Source: Firmicutes bacterium HGW-Firmicutes-1
GTDB taxonomy: Bacteria; Bacillota; Clostridia; Lachnospirales; Vallitaleaceae
Length of the DNA: 64,000 nucleotides
Direction: 5' to 3'
Assembly: GCA_002841625.1 (NCBI GenBank)
Contig: PHAG01000006.1
Coordinates: forward strand, 62,001-126,000
A program made the position numbers and the translations under genes. The notes beneath the pieces are model-generated. The model made no database searches. It was given only the letters and a program-made list of their open reading frames with translations, and had not been told where the DNA came from. Below are positions 17,474 to 26,388 of the stretch, piece after piece (the first letter of the stretch is position 1; each line of letters begins with the position of its first letter).

Positions 17474-18373
17474 ATGAAACATAAAGAAGTTAATTTAGAA
17501 GAAAAAGAATTTATTCATAGCTATGATGCTACACGATATGAAAGGCCTTCGGTTACCGTAGATATCGTGGTAATGACGGTTATGGAAGAAGCTGTCCATA
17601 ATTATCGTAAACTTAATCAAAAGGAACTAAATATATTGTTAATAAAAAGAGGAGAACATCCATATAAGGGAGAATGGGCGTTGCCGGGTGGTTTCGTGCA
17701 TATGAATGAAAGTATTGAGGATGCAGCTTATAGAGAGCTAAAAGAAGAAACAAATTTAGATAAGTTATACCTTGAACAATTATATACATGGGGAGATGTT
17801 GATAGAGATCCTAGAACAAGAGTAATCAGTTCGTCTTATTTAGCGCTTGTTCCAGCAGGAGTGCACTCAATTAGGGCAGCAGATGATGCGGTAGAAGCAC
17901 AGTGGTTTGCGGTAGAATATACGATTTTAGAAGAAAAGACTACCTATTTGGCAAATGGTTACCGAATGGAAAGACGTATTCAAATTAGGTTGAAGTCAAA
18001 AAGCGAGGAGATATTTGTGATTATTGAAATATCTAAAGAAAAAGTGGATCAGTGCCTGAATATTGAACGGAAGGTGATTGACTCAAACGGGTTAGCTTTT
18101 GATCATGGGATTATACTTTATTATGCATTTGAACGTTTAAAATCAAAGATTGATTATACGGATATTATTTTTAATCTTATGCCTCAAGTCTTTACTCTAA
18201 CCGAGTTACAACAGGTTTACGAAGTAATTTTAGGAGAAGAGTTATTAACAGCTAATTTTAGAAGGAAAATAAAAGAAAAGGTACTTGAAACAAATCAGAT
18301 GCAGAAAGATGCAGGGCATAGACCAGCAAAATTATTTAAATATAACAATTTAGATGAAAGTATATTTTACTAG
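17474..18373 (+). CDS. NUDIX domain-winged helix regulator (NrtR-like)
   Basis: This 299-residue protein has an N-terminal NUDIX domain with an intact Nudix box starting at Gly73 (GFVHMNES...RELKEET). The C-terminal winged helix region carries the NrtR-type LPQ-like MPQVFTLTELQQVYE block and ends with GHRPAKLFKYN. NrtR proteins bind ADP-ribose-type ligands and repress NAD metabolism genes. An intact Nudix box means hydrolase activity may be kept. An unusual insert-like middle region (about residues 170-225) replaces the usual tight linker. It is the first gene of a cassette with a methyltransferase, an SPFH protein and an NAD-kinase-like protein; the gap to the next gene is 9 nt. The window also starts with pncB, a classic NrtR target, 17 kb away. 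Confidence 0.85.
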   Translation: MKHKEVNLEEKEFIHSYDATRYERPSVTVDIVVMTVMEEAVHNYRKLNQKELNILLIKRGEHPYKGEWALPGGFVHMNESIEDAAYRELKEETNLDKLYLEQLYTWGDVDRDPRTRVISSSYLALVPAGVHSIRAADDAVEAQWFAVEYTILEEKTTYLANGYRMERRIQIRLKSKSEEIFVIIEISKEKVDQCLNIERKVIDSNGLAFDHGIILYYAFERLKSKIDYTDIIFNLMPQVFTLTELQQVYEVILGEELLTANFRRKIKEKVLETNQMQKDAGHRPAKLFKYNNLDESIFY

Positions 18374-18382
18374 GAGGCAAAA

Positions 18383-20482
18383 ATGAGAGGATTAGAAGCA
18401 ATTTTAAAATATGAGGAGGGCAACTTTGCAATATTAAAAGAAGAAAAGTGGTTGCTACATCTAGCCTTTAGTTGTGAAGAAAATGTTAATCTGGAGAGAG
18501 TTGAGCGTATAGCAGCTGTAAAGAAGTATACGCTAGAATATGTCAAACGTACATTAAGGATTCTAAGTTCCATAAAGCTTGAAGGAAAGCTATTTAAGGT
18601 GGATTCAAAAGAAATATTAGAAATTGCACTTTCATGGTGCGAAGTAGCTAAAACGGGGATGTATCATACGAGGAAAGCTTGGATCAATAAAGGGTTTTGT
18701 TTATTTGCTCATAATATTGGTTCTTGTAAGATATACAGGGAACAGTTTGGATTAGATACGGAGGTAGATTATACACCGATTCAAGAGCTTTGCTCAACAC
18801 TCATATTGACCCATGGCCTAATTGGTCAATATCTACGTGGTGAGACATCTCTGATTAGTAATCAACCATTAGTGGAGTGTATGGAAAAGTTTAAGTTGGA
18901 TGTTAAAGAGTATAAGAAGTTACTAATGTTCTTTAATGAATGCATCATTGGTGGAGTTTCACCAAAGCTTTGGGAAGAGCTTTCAGAACAGGTTGATACT
19001 ACAATTGATTTAATTCTAACCAGGCAATGGGATTGTGGGATGACAACATTAGAACGTCTAAAAGCATTAAGAAAATCCTCCATTCAAAATGGAGAAGATT
19101 TTAACACCCAATGGATACATATGCATGAAAATCCTGAACTTATTTCAAAAATAGAGGCAGTAATCAATAGATGTGAAATCTGGTATGTAGAAGCAGCACT
19201 TCATGACTTTTCCTTTGAGGAATTTATAAAAATATTACTTTTGATTTCAAAGGAGCTTAATATAAACGAAGGTTCTGTCATTCACTTAAGTTTTGAAAAA
19301 CTAATGAATTCACTTTACTATGATCGTAATAATGAAAAAAAATTGAATTTGTATAAGAAAAGAATCATAGAAAACTATTTAAAAGAGTTTGAAATTGAGC
19401 AATTACTGATTGGGAAAGTTGATCATTCTAATATACATGTAAAGCATTGCATGATCAAGGAATTTAACAATCCATATATGTTGTTTTTTGAATTTCAATT
19501 TTCACCAGCGGCAGATCAACTCATTCAGTTTTGTGAAGAAGCTGAGAAAGCAGATGTATTATATGAGAAAGCAATTATTTTATTATATGATTTATTTGAT
19601 TTAAGAAGAGATGCCTACGACCGATTTTATGAGGAGGAAGCTTATTTGCAAACTATGAATCAATCCATAGATTATAAAGCGATTATTTTAGAGTACATAG
19701 TTGGACAAAAAGTTGTAGACATTGGCCCTGGTGGGGGTGCGTTAATGGACCTTATAGAGAAAAAGCATCCTTCAAAACAAGTCATAGGTGTAGATATTTC
19801 AGAAAATGTTTTAGATAATCTGAAGAAGAGAAAGCAAATTGAGGGCAAGTCCTGGGAGGTTCAGTATGGGGATGCATTGGAGTTAGAGCAATATTTTGAA
19901 AGGGGTTCCGTGGATACGGTGATCTTTTGCTCGATTTTACATGAATTGTTTTCTTATATCCCTTACGAAGGCGAACGCTTTCATAAAGATACGGTGATTG
20001 CTGCACTAAAGAGTGCATTCAATGTCATCCCAACAGGAGGACGAATCATTATCCGTGATGGCATTATGACTGAACCCAGTGACCAAAAACGAATGATACG
20101 ATTTTTATCTGAAGAAGGGTTGCAATTTTTAAAGAAGTATAAGAGGGATTTTAAGGGTAGAAACATCCAATTTGAGATAATTGCACATAACATGGTGTTA
20201 ATGCCGGTAAATGATGCAATGGAGTTTCTATATACCTATACGTGGGGAGATGCTTCCTATGTTCACGAAATAAATGAACAGTTTGGTTACTTTACTCCTT
20301 CAGAGTATATTACAGTTATTCAAGGTGCTTTAGGCAGTACTGCAAAGGTCATTGAAGAAAAACATTATTTACAACAAGGTTATACTGTGGCGTTGTCCTC
20401 TAAGATAGAGTTTTTTAATGAAGATCATGTAAGAACGGCATTGCCAGACAGTACTTGCTTTATAGTGATTGAAAAAATATAA
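18383..20482 (+). CDS. Large protein with C-terminal SAM-dependent methyltransferase domain
   Basis: Of 699 residues, the C-terminal part (about 425-600) is a class I methyltransferase. Motif I is VVDIGPGGGAL (about 443-453), followed by an acidic strand end GVDIS, YGDALEL and FCSILHELFSYIP as the post-IV block. The N-terminal 420 residues are mostly alpha-helical and match no family I know. The beginning (ILKYEEGNFAILKEEKWLL) may be a small winged-helix-like segment. The ribosome binding site AGGAGG lies before ATG 18383. The substrate is unknown. Being locked between a NUDIX regulator and SPFH/NADK-like genes suggests an NAD-linked small molecule or a protein target (inference). Confidence 0.8.
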   Translation: MRGLEAILKYEEGNFAILKEEKWLLHLAFSCEENVNLERVERIAAVKKYTLEYVKRTLRILSSIKLEGKLFKVDSKEILEIALSWCEVAKTGMYHTRKAWINKGFCLFAHNIGSCKIYREQFGLDTEVDYTPIQELCSTLILTHGLIGQYLRGETSLISNQPLVECMEKFKLDVKEYKKLLMFFNECIIGGVSPKLWEELSEQVDTTIDLILTRQWDCGMTTLERLKALRKSSIQNGEDFNTQWIHMHENPELISKIEAVINRCEIWYVEAALHDFSFEEFIKILLLISKELNINEGSVIHLSFEKLMNSLYYDRNNEKKLNLYKKRIIENYLKEFEIEQLLIGKVDHSNIHVKHCMIKEFNNPYMLFFEFQFSPAADQLIQFCEEAEKADVLYEKAIILLYDLFDLRRDAYDRFYEEEAYLQTMNQSIDYKAIILEYIVGQKVVDIGPGGGALMDLIEKKHPSKQVIGVDISENVLDNLKKRKQIEGKSWEVQYGDALELEQYFERGSVDTVIFCSILHELFSYIPYEGERFHKDTVIAALKSAFNVIPTGGRIIIRDGIMTEPSDQKRMIRFLSEEGLQFLKKYKRDFKGRNIQFEIIAHNMVLMPVNDAMEFLYTYTWGDASYVHEINEQFGYFTPSEYITVIQGALGSTAKVIEEKHYLQQGYTVALSSKIEFFNEDHVRTALPDSTCFIVIEKI

Positions 20483-20503
20483 AGTTAAAAAGGATGTGAT
20501 TTT

Positions 20504-21517
20504 ATGTTTGGATTTAGGTTTATTAAATTTCAACCAAATGAATATGTTATGAGGTACGCCAAAGGGAAGCTGATCAAGGAAGGAGCAGGACTTTCATTTA
20601 CCTATTATGGACCAACAACGTCAATGGTAGTTGTACCTGTAGGGAGTAAAGAAGTTCCTTTTATATTTGAAGAAATCACTTCGGACTTTCAAAGTATTAC
20701 AATTCAAGGAGAAATTTCTTATCGAATAGCTGATCAAAAGAAAATTGCTGGATTGATGAATTTTGGCTATAACTTTAAAAAAAGCTGTTATATTTCTGAG
20801 GATTCTATTAAGCTACCACAAAAAATTGTTAACATTGTAAGAGTACAAACAAAGAGGCAAATTGAAAAAATGTCGCTAAGGGAAGCGATTCAATCTAGTG
20901 AGGTACTTGCAGATACAATGGTGAAGGCATTGGTACAAAATGGAGAAATAGAGCGTTTTGGTATAGAGGTTCTAAGTGCTGCAATCCTTGCAATTTTACC
21001 TAATAAGGAAACCTCCAGAGCGCTTGAGGCAGATGCGAGAGAAGCAATTCTTAAGAAAGCTGATGAAGCAATATATGTCCGAAGAAATGCGGCAATAGAA
21101 CAAGAACGTATTATTAAAGAAAACGAGTTAAGTACAGAAATAGCGATAGAAGAAAAAAAGATGCAGATATTAGACGCTCAACTTGAAAGTGAAAAGTTAT
21201 TGCAGGTGAAGAAAAATGAATTAGAGGAAGCCCAGCTCCAATTTGAAATTGCCCAAGAAGACAAAAGAAAAGCCCTTGTAAACTCAGAAGTTGAAAACGC
21301 TAAGATTAAAGCCGATGCGAGAATATATGAAATAGCTAAGAGCATGGAAGTAATAAATAGTGTTGATAGTAGTACCATAAAGGCACTTGCTAGTGTAGGA
21401 ATGGATTCTAGTCAACTGATTGCTGTTGCATTTCAAGAGCTTGCTGGCAACGCAGCTAAAATTGGTGAATTTAATATGTCTCCTGAATTATTACAGGGAT
21501 TGATGCGTAGCAAATAA
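20504..21517 (+). CDS. SPFH/Band 7 domain protein
   Basis: This 337-residue protein has an SPFH domain (about residues 5-180), a long charged coiled coil (about 175-270, rich in Glu/Lys/Gln/Ala) and a C-terminal tail with SSQLIAVAFQELAGNAAKIGEF, as in flotillin-like oligomerising proteins. There is no N-terminal membrane helix, so it is either peripheral or a soluble scaffold. The coiled coil with AREAILKKADEAIYVRRNAAIEQERIIKENEL resembles bacterial SPFH proteins encoded next to enzymes. It probably forms a ring or scaffold for the methyltransferase and NADK-like neighbours (inference). The spacing is 21 nt after the methyltransferase gene. Confidence 0.85.
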   Translation: MFGFRFIKFQPNEYVMRYAKGKLIKEGAGLSFTYYGPTTSMVVVPVGSKEVPFIFEEITSDFQSITIQGEISYRIADQKKIAGLMNFGYNFKKSCYISEDSIKLPQKIVNIVRVQTKRQIEKMSLREAIQSSEVLADTMVKALVQNGEIERFGIEVLSAAILAILPNKETSRALEADAREAILKKADEAIYVRRNAAIEQERIIKENELSTEIAIEEKKMQILDAQLESEKLLQVKKNELEEAQLQFEIAQEDKRKALVNSEVENAKIKADARIYEIAKSMEVINSVDSSTIKALASVGMDSSQLIAVAFQELAGNAAKIGEFNMSPELLQGLMRSK

Positions 21518-21579
21518 GAACTCATTCGTAAAGAGCTTATAGTGAAAAAGAAATGGCGTAAAGGAGAGGGGGAGAATTC

Positions 21580-22518
21580 ATGAATAATGTGAGTCAAAAA
21601 TACATTTTAGTGAAACGCAATACACGGTTACAAGATTTAATTATAAAATACAATACAGTAGATCAAGCTAAATTCTATATTGAACATATGGGCATAGATT
21701 TTGATGATTACTTGATGGAAGATAAAGTATATCAGCTTGCGCTAAAGTCCTGCCAAGAGATTTTAATAAAGCTGGGAAGAGTTCAAGTATTAAGCCGAGA
21801 ATATGTACCTAATTATCTTTTTGACGAGAAGGATATTATCATTGTCTTAGGACAAGATGGACTTGTTGCGAATACATTAAAATACTTACAAGGTCAACCA
21901 GTCGTTGCTATTAATCCAGACTCCAATAGATGGGATGGTATCTTGTTGCCATTTAAAGTGAAGGATATTCAAAAAATACTGAATGACTTGACCCAAGGTA
22001 GACGTACAATCAAAGAAATCTCGATGGCGCAGGCGGTTTTAAATAATGGTCAAATATTATATGGTGTGAATGATTTATTTATTGGACAGAGGACTCATGT
22101 TTCCGCTAGATATAGTCTAAGAGTAGGGCATAATGAAGAAGAGCAATCTTCGAGTGGTATCATAGTATCAACCGGATTAGGCTCAACGGGATGGTTAAAA
22201 AGTGTTGTTGCTGGAGCGGCTAGAACAATGGATGTTTTTATGAATATGAAAACAGAGAGCTCTGTACTGGATACTAGATTGCCTTGGGATACTGACGAGC
22301 TTATCTTTACTGTTAGAGAGCCATATCCTAGTAAAAGAACAGGTACTAATATTGTTTTTGGTAAAATCAATCATAAAACACCCTTGATTATTCAATCCCA
22401 AATGCCAGAAAATGGATGTATTTTTAGTGATGGCATTGAAGAGGATTATTTAGAGTTTAATTCGGGGGTAGAAGCAAAGATACAAGTAGCGAATAAGAAA
22501 GGACAATTGGTTGTGTAG
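21580..22518 (+). CDS. NAD kinase-like protein (divergent)
   Basis: This 312-residue protein has the NADK/diacylglycerol-kinase fold signature. The usual GGDG catalytic loop reads GQDG (91-94), keeping the Asp. The NE motif region reads GVNDLFIGQR, and the nucleotide-binding STGLGSTGW (197-205) corresponds to STPTGSTAY of NAD kinases. Two substitutions in key loops and an N-terminal extension (about residues 1-80) make it a paralogue, not the housekeeping PpnK. It may phosphorylate NAD or a related nucleotide, or act as a binding protein. It closes the NUDIX-methyltransferase-SPFH cassette, all on the plus strand with short gaps. Confidence 0.8.
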   Translation: MNNVSQKYILVKRNTRLQDLIIKYNTVDQAKFYIEHMGIDFDDYLMEDKVYQLALKSCQEILIKLGRVQVLSREYVPNYLFDEKDIIIVLGQDGLVANTLKYLQGQPVVAINPDSNRWDGILLPFKVKDIQKILNDLTQGRRTIKEISMAQAVLNNGQILYGVNDLFIGQRTHVSARYSLRVGHNEEEQSSSGIIVSTGLGSTGWLKSVVAGAARTMDVFMNMKTESSVLDTRLPWDTDELIFTVREPYPSKRTGTNIVFGKINHKTPLIIQSQMPENGCIFSDGIEEDYLEFNSGVEAKIQVANKKGQLVV

Positions 22519-22604
22519 CTAAATAAAAATGATTTAGTTGGAAAAAACTAGGTCGTAAGATATAATAAAATAAGTATTGTTTATAAAAAAGGAGGGATTT
22601 AATT

Positions 22605-23417
22605 ATGAAAGGGAAATATATTACAAAAAAAGGTATTTGTTTCATGGTTGTTATCATGTTGATAGTTACATTCGTAGCGTGTGATAGTCTAATCGAACGT
22701 GACTCCTCAGGATCTACGAAGAAAACGAGTTCATCAAAGGAAAAGAATGAAGATAAAGAAGAGAATGACAACGAGGAAGAAGACAACAAAGACAGAGAAG
22801 AGAAAGATGAGGACAATCTAAGTGAAGATGATTTACTAGACGCTGAAGAATATGAAATCACGAAAGCGACGTTTAGTGAGGGTGACATCCGAATTCATTA
22901 TCCGCATGTTGAGGGCTTGAGTAATAAAGATAAACAGGAAAAGATAAATGAATTAATTAAGAAGGACGTACTAAATATCCTAGATGAATATAGTGGCGAA
23001 AGTCCGCTTAATTTACAGTTAGATTATCAAATCACATTACAAATGCCAGACTTCATTAGTATAAAATATTTAGGCATAGCTAGTAGTGAAGGTGCAGCAT
23101 ATCCAAACAATTTAATACATACCACCAACGTTAATATTACGAAAGAAAAAATACAGACCTTAAGTGACGTATACAGCATAGACGATAATTTCATCGAGCA
23201 TCTTAAATCCGGTACATATATGCCTTATACAACAGATTTTTCCCTTGAGGACGTTATTGTTCAAGATGAGTTAAACAAATATTCTAATGAAGAGTTGATT
23301 AGCCAATTAAGCAATAAGAATGCGAAGTATTATTATACTGAGGTAGCGTTAGTGATATCCTTAAACGTAGCGCATGTACTAGGCGATCATATTGAGATAG
23401 AGATAACTACATTATAA
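22605..23417 (+). CDS. Lipoprotein with a PdaC/RsiV-like (DUF4163-type) domain
   Basis: This 270-residue protein has a signal peptide ending in the lipobox TFVAC. An extremely acidic/Lys-rich low-complexity linker follows (about residues 45-80, mostly Glu, Asp, Asn, Lys), then a globular domain starting IRIHYPHVEGLSNKDKQEKIN and containing YPNNLIHTTNVNITKEKIQTLSDVY. That pattern resembles the extracellular domain of PdaC/RsiV-like proteins. ATG 22605 follows GGAGG. It is likely membrane-anchored and extracellular. It could belong to the preceding cassette (86 nt gap) or be independent. Confidence 0.7.
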   Translation: MKGKYITKKGICFMVVIMLIVTFVACDSLIERDSSGSTKKTSSSKEKNEDKEENDNEEEDNKDREEKDEDNLSEDDLLDAEEYEITKATFSEGDIRIHYPHVEGLSNKDKQEKINELIKKDVLNILDEYSGESPLNLQLDYQITLQMPDFISIKYLGIASSEGAAYPNNLIHTTNVNITKEKIQTLSDVYSIDDNFIEHLKSGTYMPYTTDFSLEDVIVQDELNKYSNEELISQLSNKNAKYYYTEVALVISLNVAHVLGDHIEIEITTL

Positions 23418-23566
23418 AACACACAGTATTTAATGTTAAATGCAATTTTAATGATATAGAATAATGTAATTGCAATTCTATAAACATAGGTCTATACTGT
23501 TCATAGATTACTTTTCGAGTAGAAAAAGTGATACATAAGAATTCAATATAATAGTGGAGGTTTGTT

Positions 23567-24643
23567 ATGAGTAAGAAAATTAATGTAGGTATCCTTTTTG
23601 GCGGTAGATCCGTAGAACATGAGGTTTCCGTACAATCAGCTAAAAATGTATACGATGCAATCGATAAAGATAAATTCAATGTCATCATGATTGGTATTTC
23701 GAAGGATGGAAGATGGCTAATAAACCCGCAAATTACAAACGAAGGCTGTGTAACTGGTAATCATCCTTTAGCCCTTGTACCAGGTTCTGAGGGAAGCCAG
23801 CTTATTGATATAGAAGGGAATAATCACATTGAAAAGCTTGATGTTATTTTTCCAATTCTTCATGGGCCATACGGTGAAGACGGAACAATGCAAGGGTTAC
23901 TTAAGCTTATGAACATTCCTTTTGTAGGACCTAGTGTGCTGGGCTCAGCGGTAGGAATGGATAAAGAAGTAATGAAAAGACTTTTAAAAGACTGCCAGAT
24001 TCCAAGTGCTAAGTATTTGGTAATGAATAAATATATAGACGATGTACTAAATCCAACCTATGAAGAGGCAAAAACTTCCTTAGGTATTCCATTTTTTGTA
24101 AAACCTGCTAGTCTAGGTTCTTCAGTTGGTATTAGTAAAATCAATAGTAAGGAAGAATTTGAACGAGCGATTACAGAGGCTTTTAAGTTTGACCTTAAGC
24201 TTATAATAGAGACCAATATTGTTGGCAAGGAAATAGAGTGTTCAGTTTTAGGAAATGAAAAGCCTATGGCATCACTTCCAGGTGAAGTTAAGAGTAACCA
24301 TGATTTCTATTCTTATGAAGCGAAATATTTAGACGAAAATGGAGCAGGCTTAGAAATCCCTGCGAAATTAAAGGATGATACCATAAAGAAAATTCAAGAA
24401 CTTGCAGTAAAGACCTTTAAAGCGCTTTATTGTGAAGGCTTAACAAGAGTTGACTTCTTTGTAACAGAGCAAGAGGAAATTCTTATAAATGAAGTGAACA
24501 CGCTACCCGGATTTACGAAAATAAGTATGTATCCAAAGCTATGGGAAGCAACTGGTATCTCTTATACATTATTAATTGATCGACTCATTCAATACGCGAT
24601 TGAAAGATATGATAGAGAAGCTCAGCTTGCTACATCCATTTAG
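23567..24643 (+). CDS. ddl: D-alanine--D-alanine ligase
   Basis: This 358-residue ATP-grasp enzyme makes D-Ala-D-Ala for peptidoglycan. It starts with VGILFGGRSVEHEVSVQSA. It has FPILHGPYGEDGTMQGLLKLMNIPFVGPS and the catalytic-loop block FYSYEAKYLDENGAG, whose Tyr is characteristic of D-Ala-D-Ala ligases and not D-lactate ligases. The C-terminal metal site ILINEVNTLPGFTKISMYPKLW is intact. ATG 23567 has GGAGG at the right distance. It is followed by murF, the next enzyme to use its product. Confidence 0.95.
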   Translation: MSKKINVGILFGGRSVEHEVSVQSAKNVYDAIDKDKFNVIMIGISKDGRWLINPQITNEGCVTGNHPLALVPGSEGSQLIDIEGNNHIEKLDVIFPILHGPYGEDGTMQGLLKLMNIPFVGPSVLGSAVGMDKEVMKRLLKDCQIPSAKYLVMNKYIDDVLNPTYEEAKTSLGIPFFVKPASLGSSVGISKINSKEEFERAITEAFKFDLKLIIETNIVGKEIECSVLGNEKPMASLPGEVKSNHDFYSYEAKYLDENGAGLEIPAKLKDDTIKKIQELAVKTFKALYCEGLTRVDFFVTEQEEILINEVNTLPGFTKISMYPKLWEATGISYTLLIDRLIQYAIERYDREAQLATSI

Positions 24644-24696
24644 TCAGAGGTAGTCATTATAATGGATGTTATTCTAATTCTGTAGGGAGGATTTTC

Positions 24697-26049
24697 ATGG
24701 AAAGTATTTCTATAAAAGAAGTGATAGCTGCCGTTGGTGGTAAGTGTACTATTGAACAAGAAATGCATATTTGTAGAGTATGTACAGACAGCAGAAAAGT
24801 AGAAAAAGGCGATTTATATATAGCATTATCTGGAGAAGTCTATGACGGACATAATTATGTTGAGGCAGCAATTAGTAAGGGCGCTGCCTTAGCAATTGTT
24901 TCGAGACCAATTGAAAAAGTTTTAGGTGTTCCTATCATACTGGTAGAGGATACGCTTAAAGCCATGTGGCAACTTGCTACCTACTACAGAGAAAAGTTAG
25001 CAAAACCTGTCGTAGCAGTCACGGGTAGCGTCGGCAAAACAAGTACGAAAGACATGATAGCAACTATTTTATCAGCTAGCTATCATATTCACAAATCCCA
25101 AGGAAATTTTAACAACCATATTGGTATGCCAATGACAATACTTGGATTAGAAGAAAGCCATGATGCAATAGTTGTGGAGATGGGCATGAGAGGCCTTGGG
25201 GAAATCAGTACTTTAGCGCATATTGCAAAGCCCTCAATTGCAGTTATTACTAACATTGGGATATCACATATTGAAAGATTAGGATCTAGGGAAAATATTT
25301 TACAGGCAAAGTTAGAAATTGTTGAAGGACTTAAGGATAATGGGCTATTAATACTAAATGCGAACGATTCATTACTACAAAAGGTTGATAGAAATATTAC
25401 CAAAAGGATAGTTTATGTAGGCGTAGACACCCCTGCTGATTATATGGCTTATGAGGTAGTGGACTGTGGTGAAGAGGGTGTCAGCTTTAAGTTGATGTTA
25501 GAAAACAAAGAATATGATGTTCATATTCCTGCAGTTGGTAAACATAATGTGCACAATGTGTTGTTTGGTATAGCTTGTGGGATTGAACTAGGAATGAGTC
25601 CTGAAGAAATACTGAGGGGAATTCAAGCGTATCAACCTGAAAAAATGAGATTAAATATAATTGAGAAAGATGGTATTAAATTTATTGATGATTCTTATAA
25701 TGCAAGCCCAGATTCTATGAAAGCAGGCCTACAGGTGCTTAGCAGTATATCAAAGGGAAATAGAGCAATCGCTATTATTGGTAATATGTTTGAACTAGGC
25801 GAAATGGCAAGCTCAGCGCATTATGATGTGGGCAAGATATGTGCGGAAACAGGTATAGATTTTAGTATGATCATTGGTGAAAATGCAATTGATGTCGCTA
25901 AAGGGATTGGTGATCAAAGCAAGTATAAAATTTTCAATTCCCATTTAGAAATTGTACAATTTTTAAAGGAATACTTAATTTCTGGTGATATTGTGTTAAT
26001 TAAGGGTTCAAGAGGTATGAAGATGGAGCAAATTTTAGAGTTAATGTAA
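24697..26049 (+). CDS. murF: UDP-MurNAc-tripeptide--D-alanyl-D-alanine ligase
   Basis: This 450-residue Mur ligase attaches D-Ala-D-Ala to the UDP-MurNAc tripeptide in the cytosol. The ATP loop TGSVGKTSTKD is near residue 110. The central block NHIGMPMTILGLEESHDAIVVEMGMRG and the C-terminal DDSYNASPDSMKAGL and GNMFELGE motifs are family hallmarks. The gap to ddl is 53 nt with its own ribosome binding site AGGGAGG. It ends the housekeeping part of the window; the biosynthetic cluster begins after it. Confidence 0.96.
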   Translation: MESISIKEVIAAVGGKCTIEQEMHICRVCTDSRKVEKGDLYIALSGEVYDGHNYVEAAISKGAALAIVSRPIEKVLGVPIILVEDTLKAMWQLATYYREKLAKPVVAVTGSVGKTSTKDMIATILSASYHIHKSQGNFNNHIGMPMTILGLEESHDAIVVEMGMRGLGEISTLAHIAKPSIAVITNIGISHIERLGSRENILQAKLEIVEGLKDNGLLILNANDSLLQKVDRNITKRIVYVGVDTPADYMAYEVVDCGEEGVSFKLMLENKEYDVHIPAVGKHNVHNVLFGIACGIELGMSPEEILRGIQAYQPEKMRLNIIEKDGIKFIDDSYNASPDSMKAGLQVLSSISKGNRAIAIIGNMFELGEMASSAHYDVGKICAETGIDFSMIIGENAIDVAKGIGDQSKYKIFNSHLEIVQFLKEYLISGDIVLIKGSRGMKMEQILELM

Positions 26050-26086
26050 CAAACTAGTAGCAAAAAGTAAATAAAGGTTTTTAAAG

Positions 26087-26152
26087 CGACACCTATAACT
26101 TACCTACGACTATGTCACATGACATTTGTCGTTTGTGCGGATATAGGTGTCG
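26087..26152. repeat. Inverted repeat at the cluster border
   Basis: CGACACCTATA (26087-26097) is a perfect complement of TATAGGTGTCG (26142-26152), with an internal TGTCACATGACA palindrome between them. It could end the murF transcript, although no T-run follows. The right arm is also the first half of the promoter element that recurs at 29449. Confidence 0.6.
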
Positions 26153-26196
26153 TTTGTTCATGTACGGTTGACTTTTGAATTAAATTTGATAATGTA
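26142..26196 (+). promoter_or_regulatory. Cluster promoter element, copy 1 (upstream of the A-domain gene)
   Basis: A 20-nt motif (26142-26161) matches the one at 29449-29468 at 17 of 20 positions. In both places it lies exactly 6 nt before a TTGAC hexamer (here TTGACT, 26168), and a similar ATGTA -10 region follows at the same distance. The gene starts about 195 nt downstream, so a long leader is implied. The remaining stretch to 26388 holds nothing else recognisable. Confidence 0.5.
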
Positions 26197-26388
26197 TGTA
26201 ATACAACATATACGGTTTTACATAATAATCCTTTTTTGGAAAAATATGGACAGCAAATTGTAGAAAAAATGAGAAAATAAATGACAAATTATCTATTAAC
26301 AAAGACTATTGTGTAAAATGATTTAGCGCCTTACAAATGGGTAATTAAGAGTATAGATAAATGAATTGTCACATGGGGAGGTAAGCGT

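Noticed and set aside
22457-22888. Minus-strand Ser-rich frame of 143 residues
   Set aside because: Antisense to the acidic linker of the lipoprotein; no ribosome binding site.
26087-26152. Ordinary intrinsic terminator of murF
   Set aside because: The arms are perfect, but the loop is 44 nt and no T-run follows; kept only as an inverted repeat.
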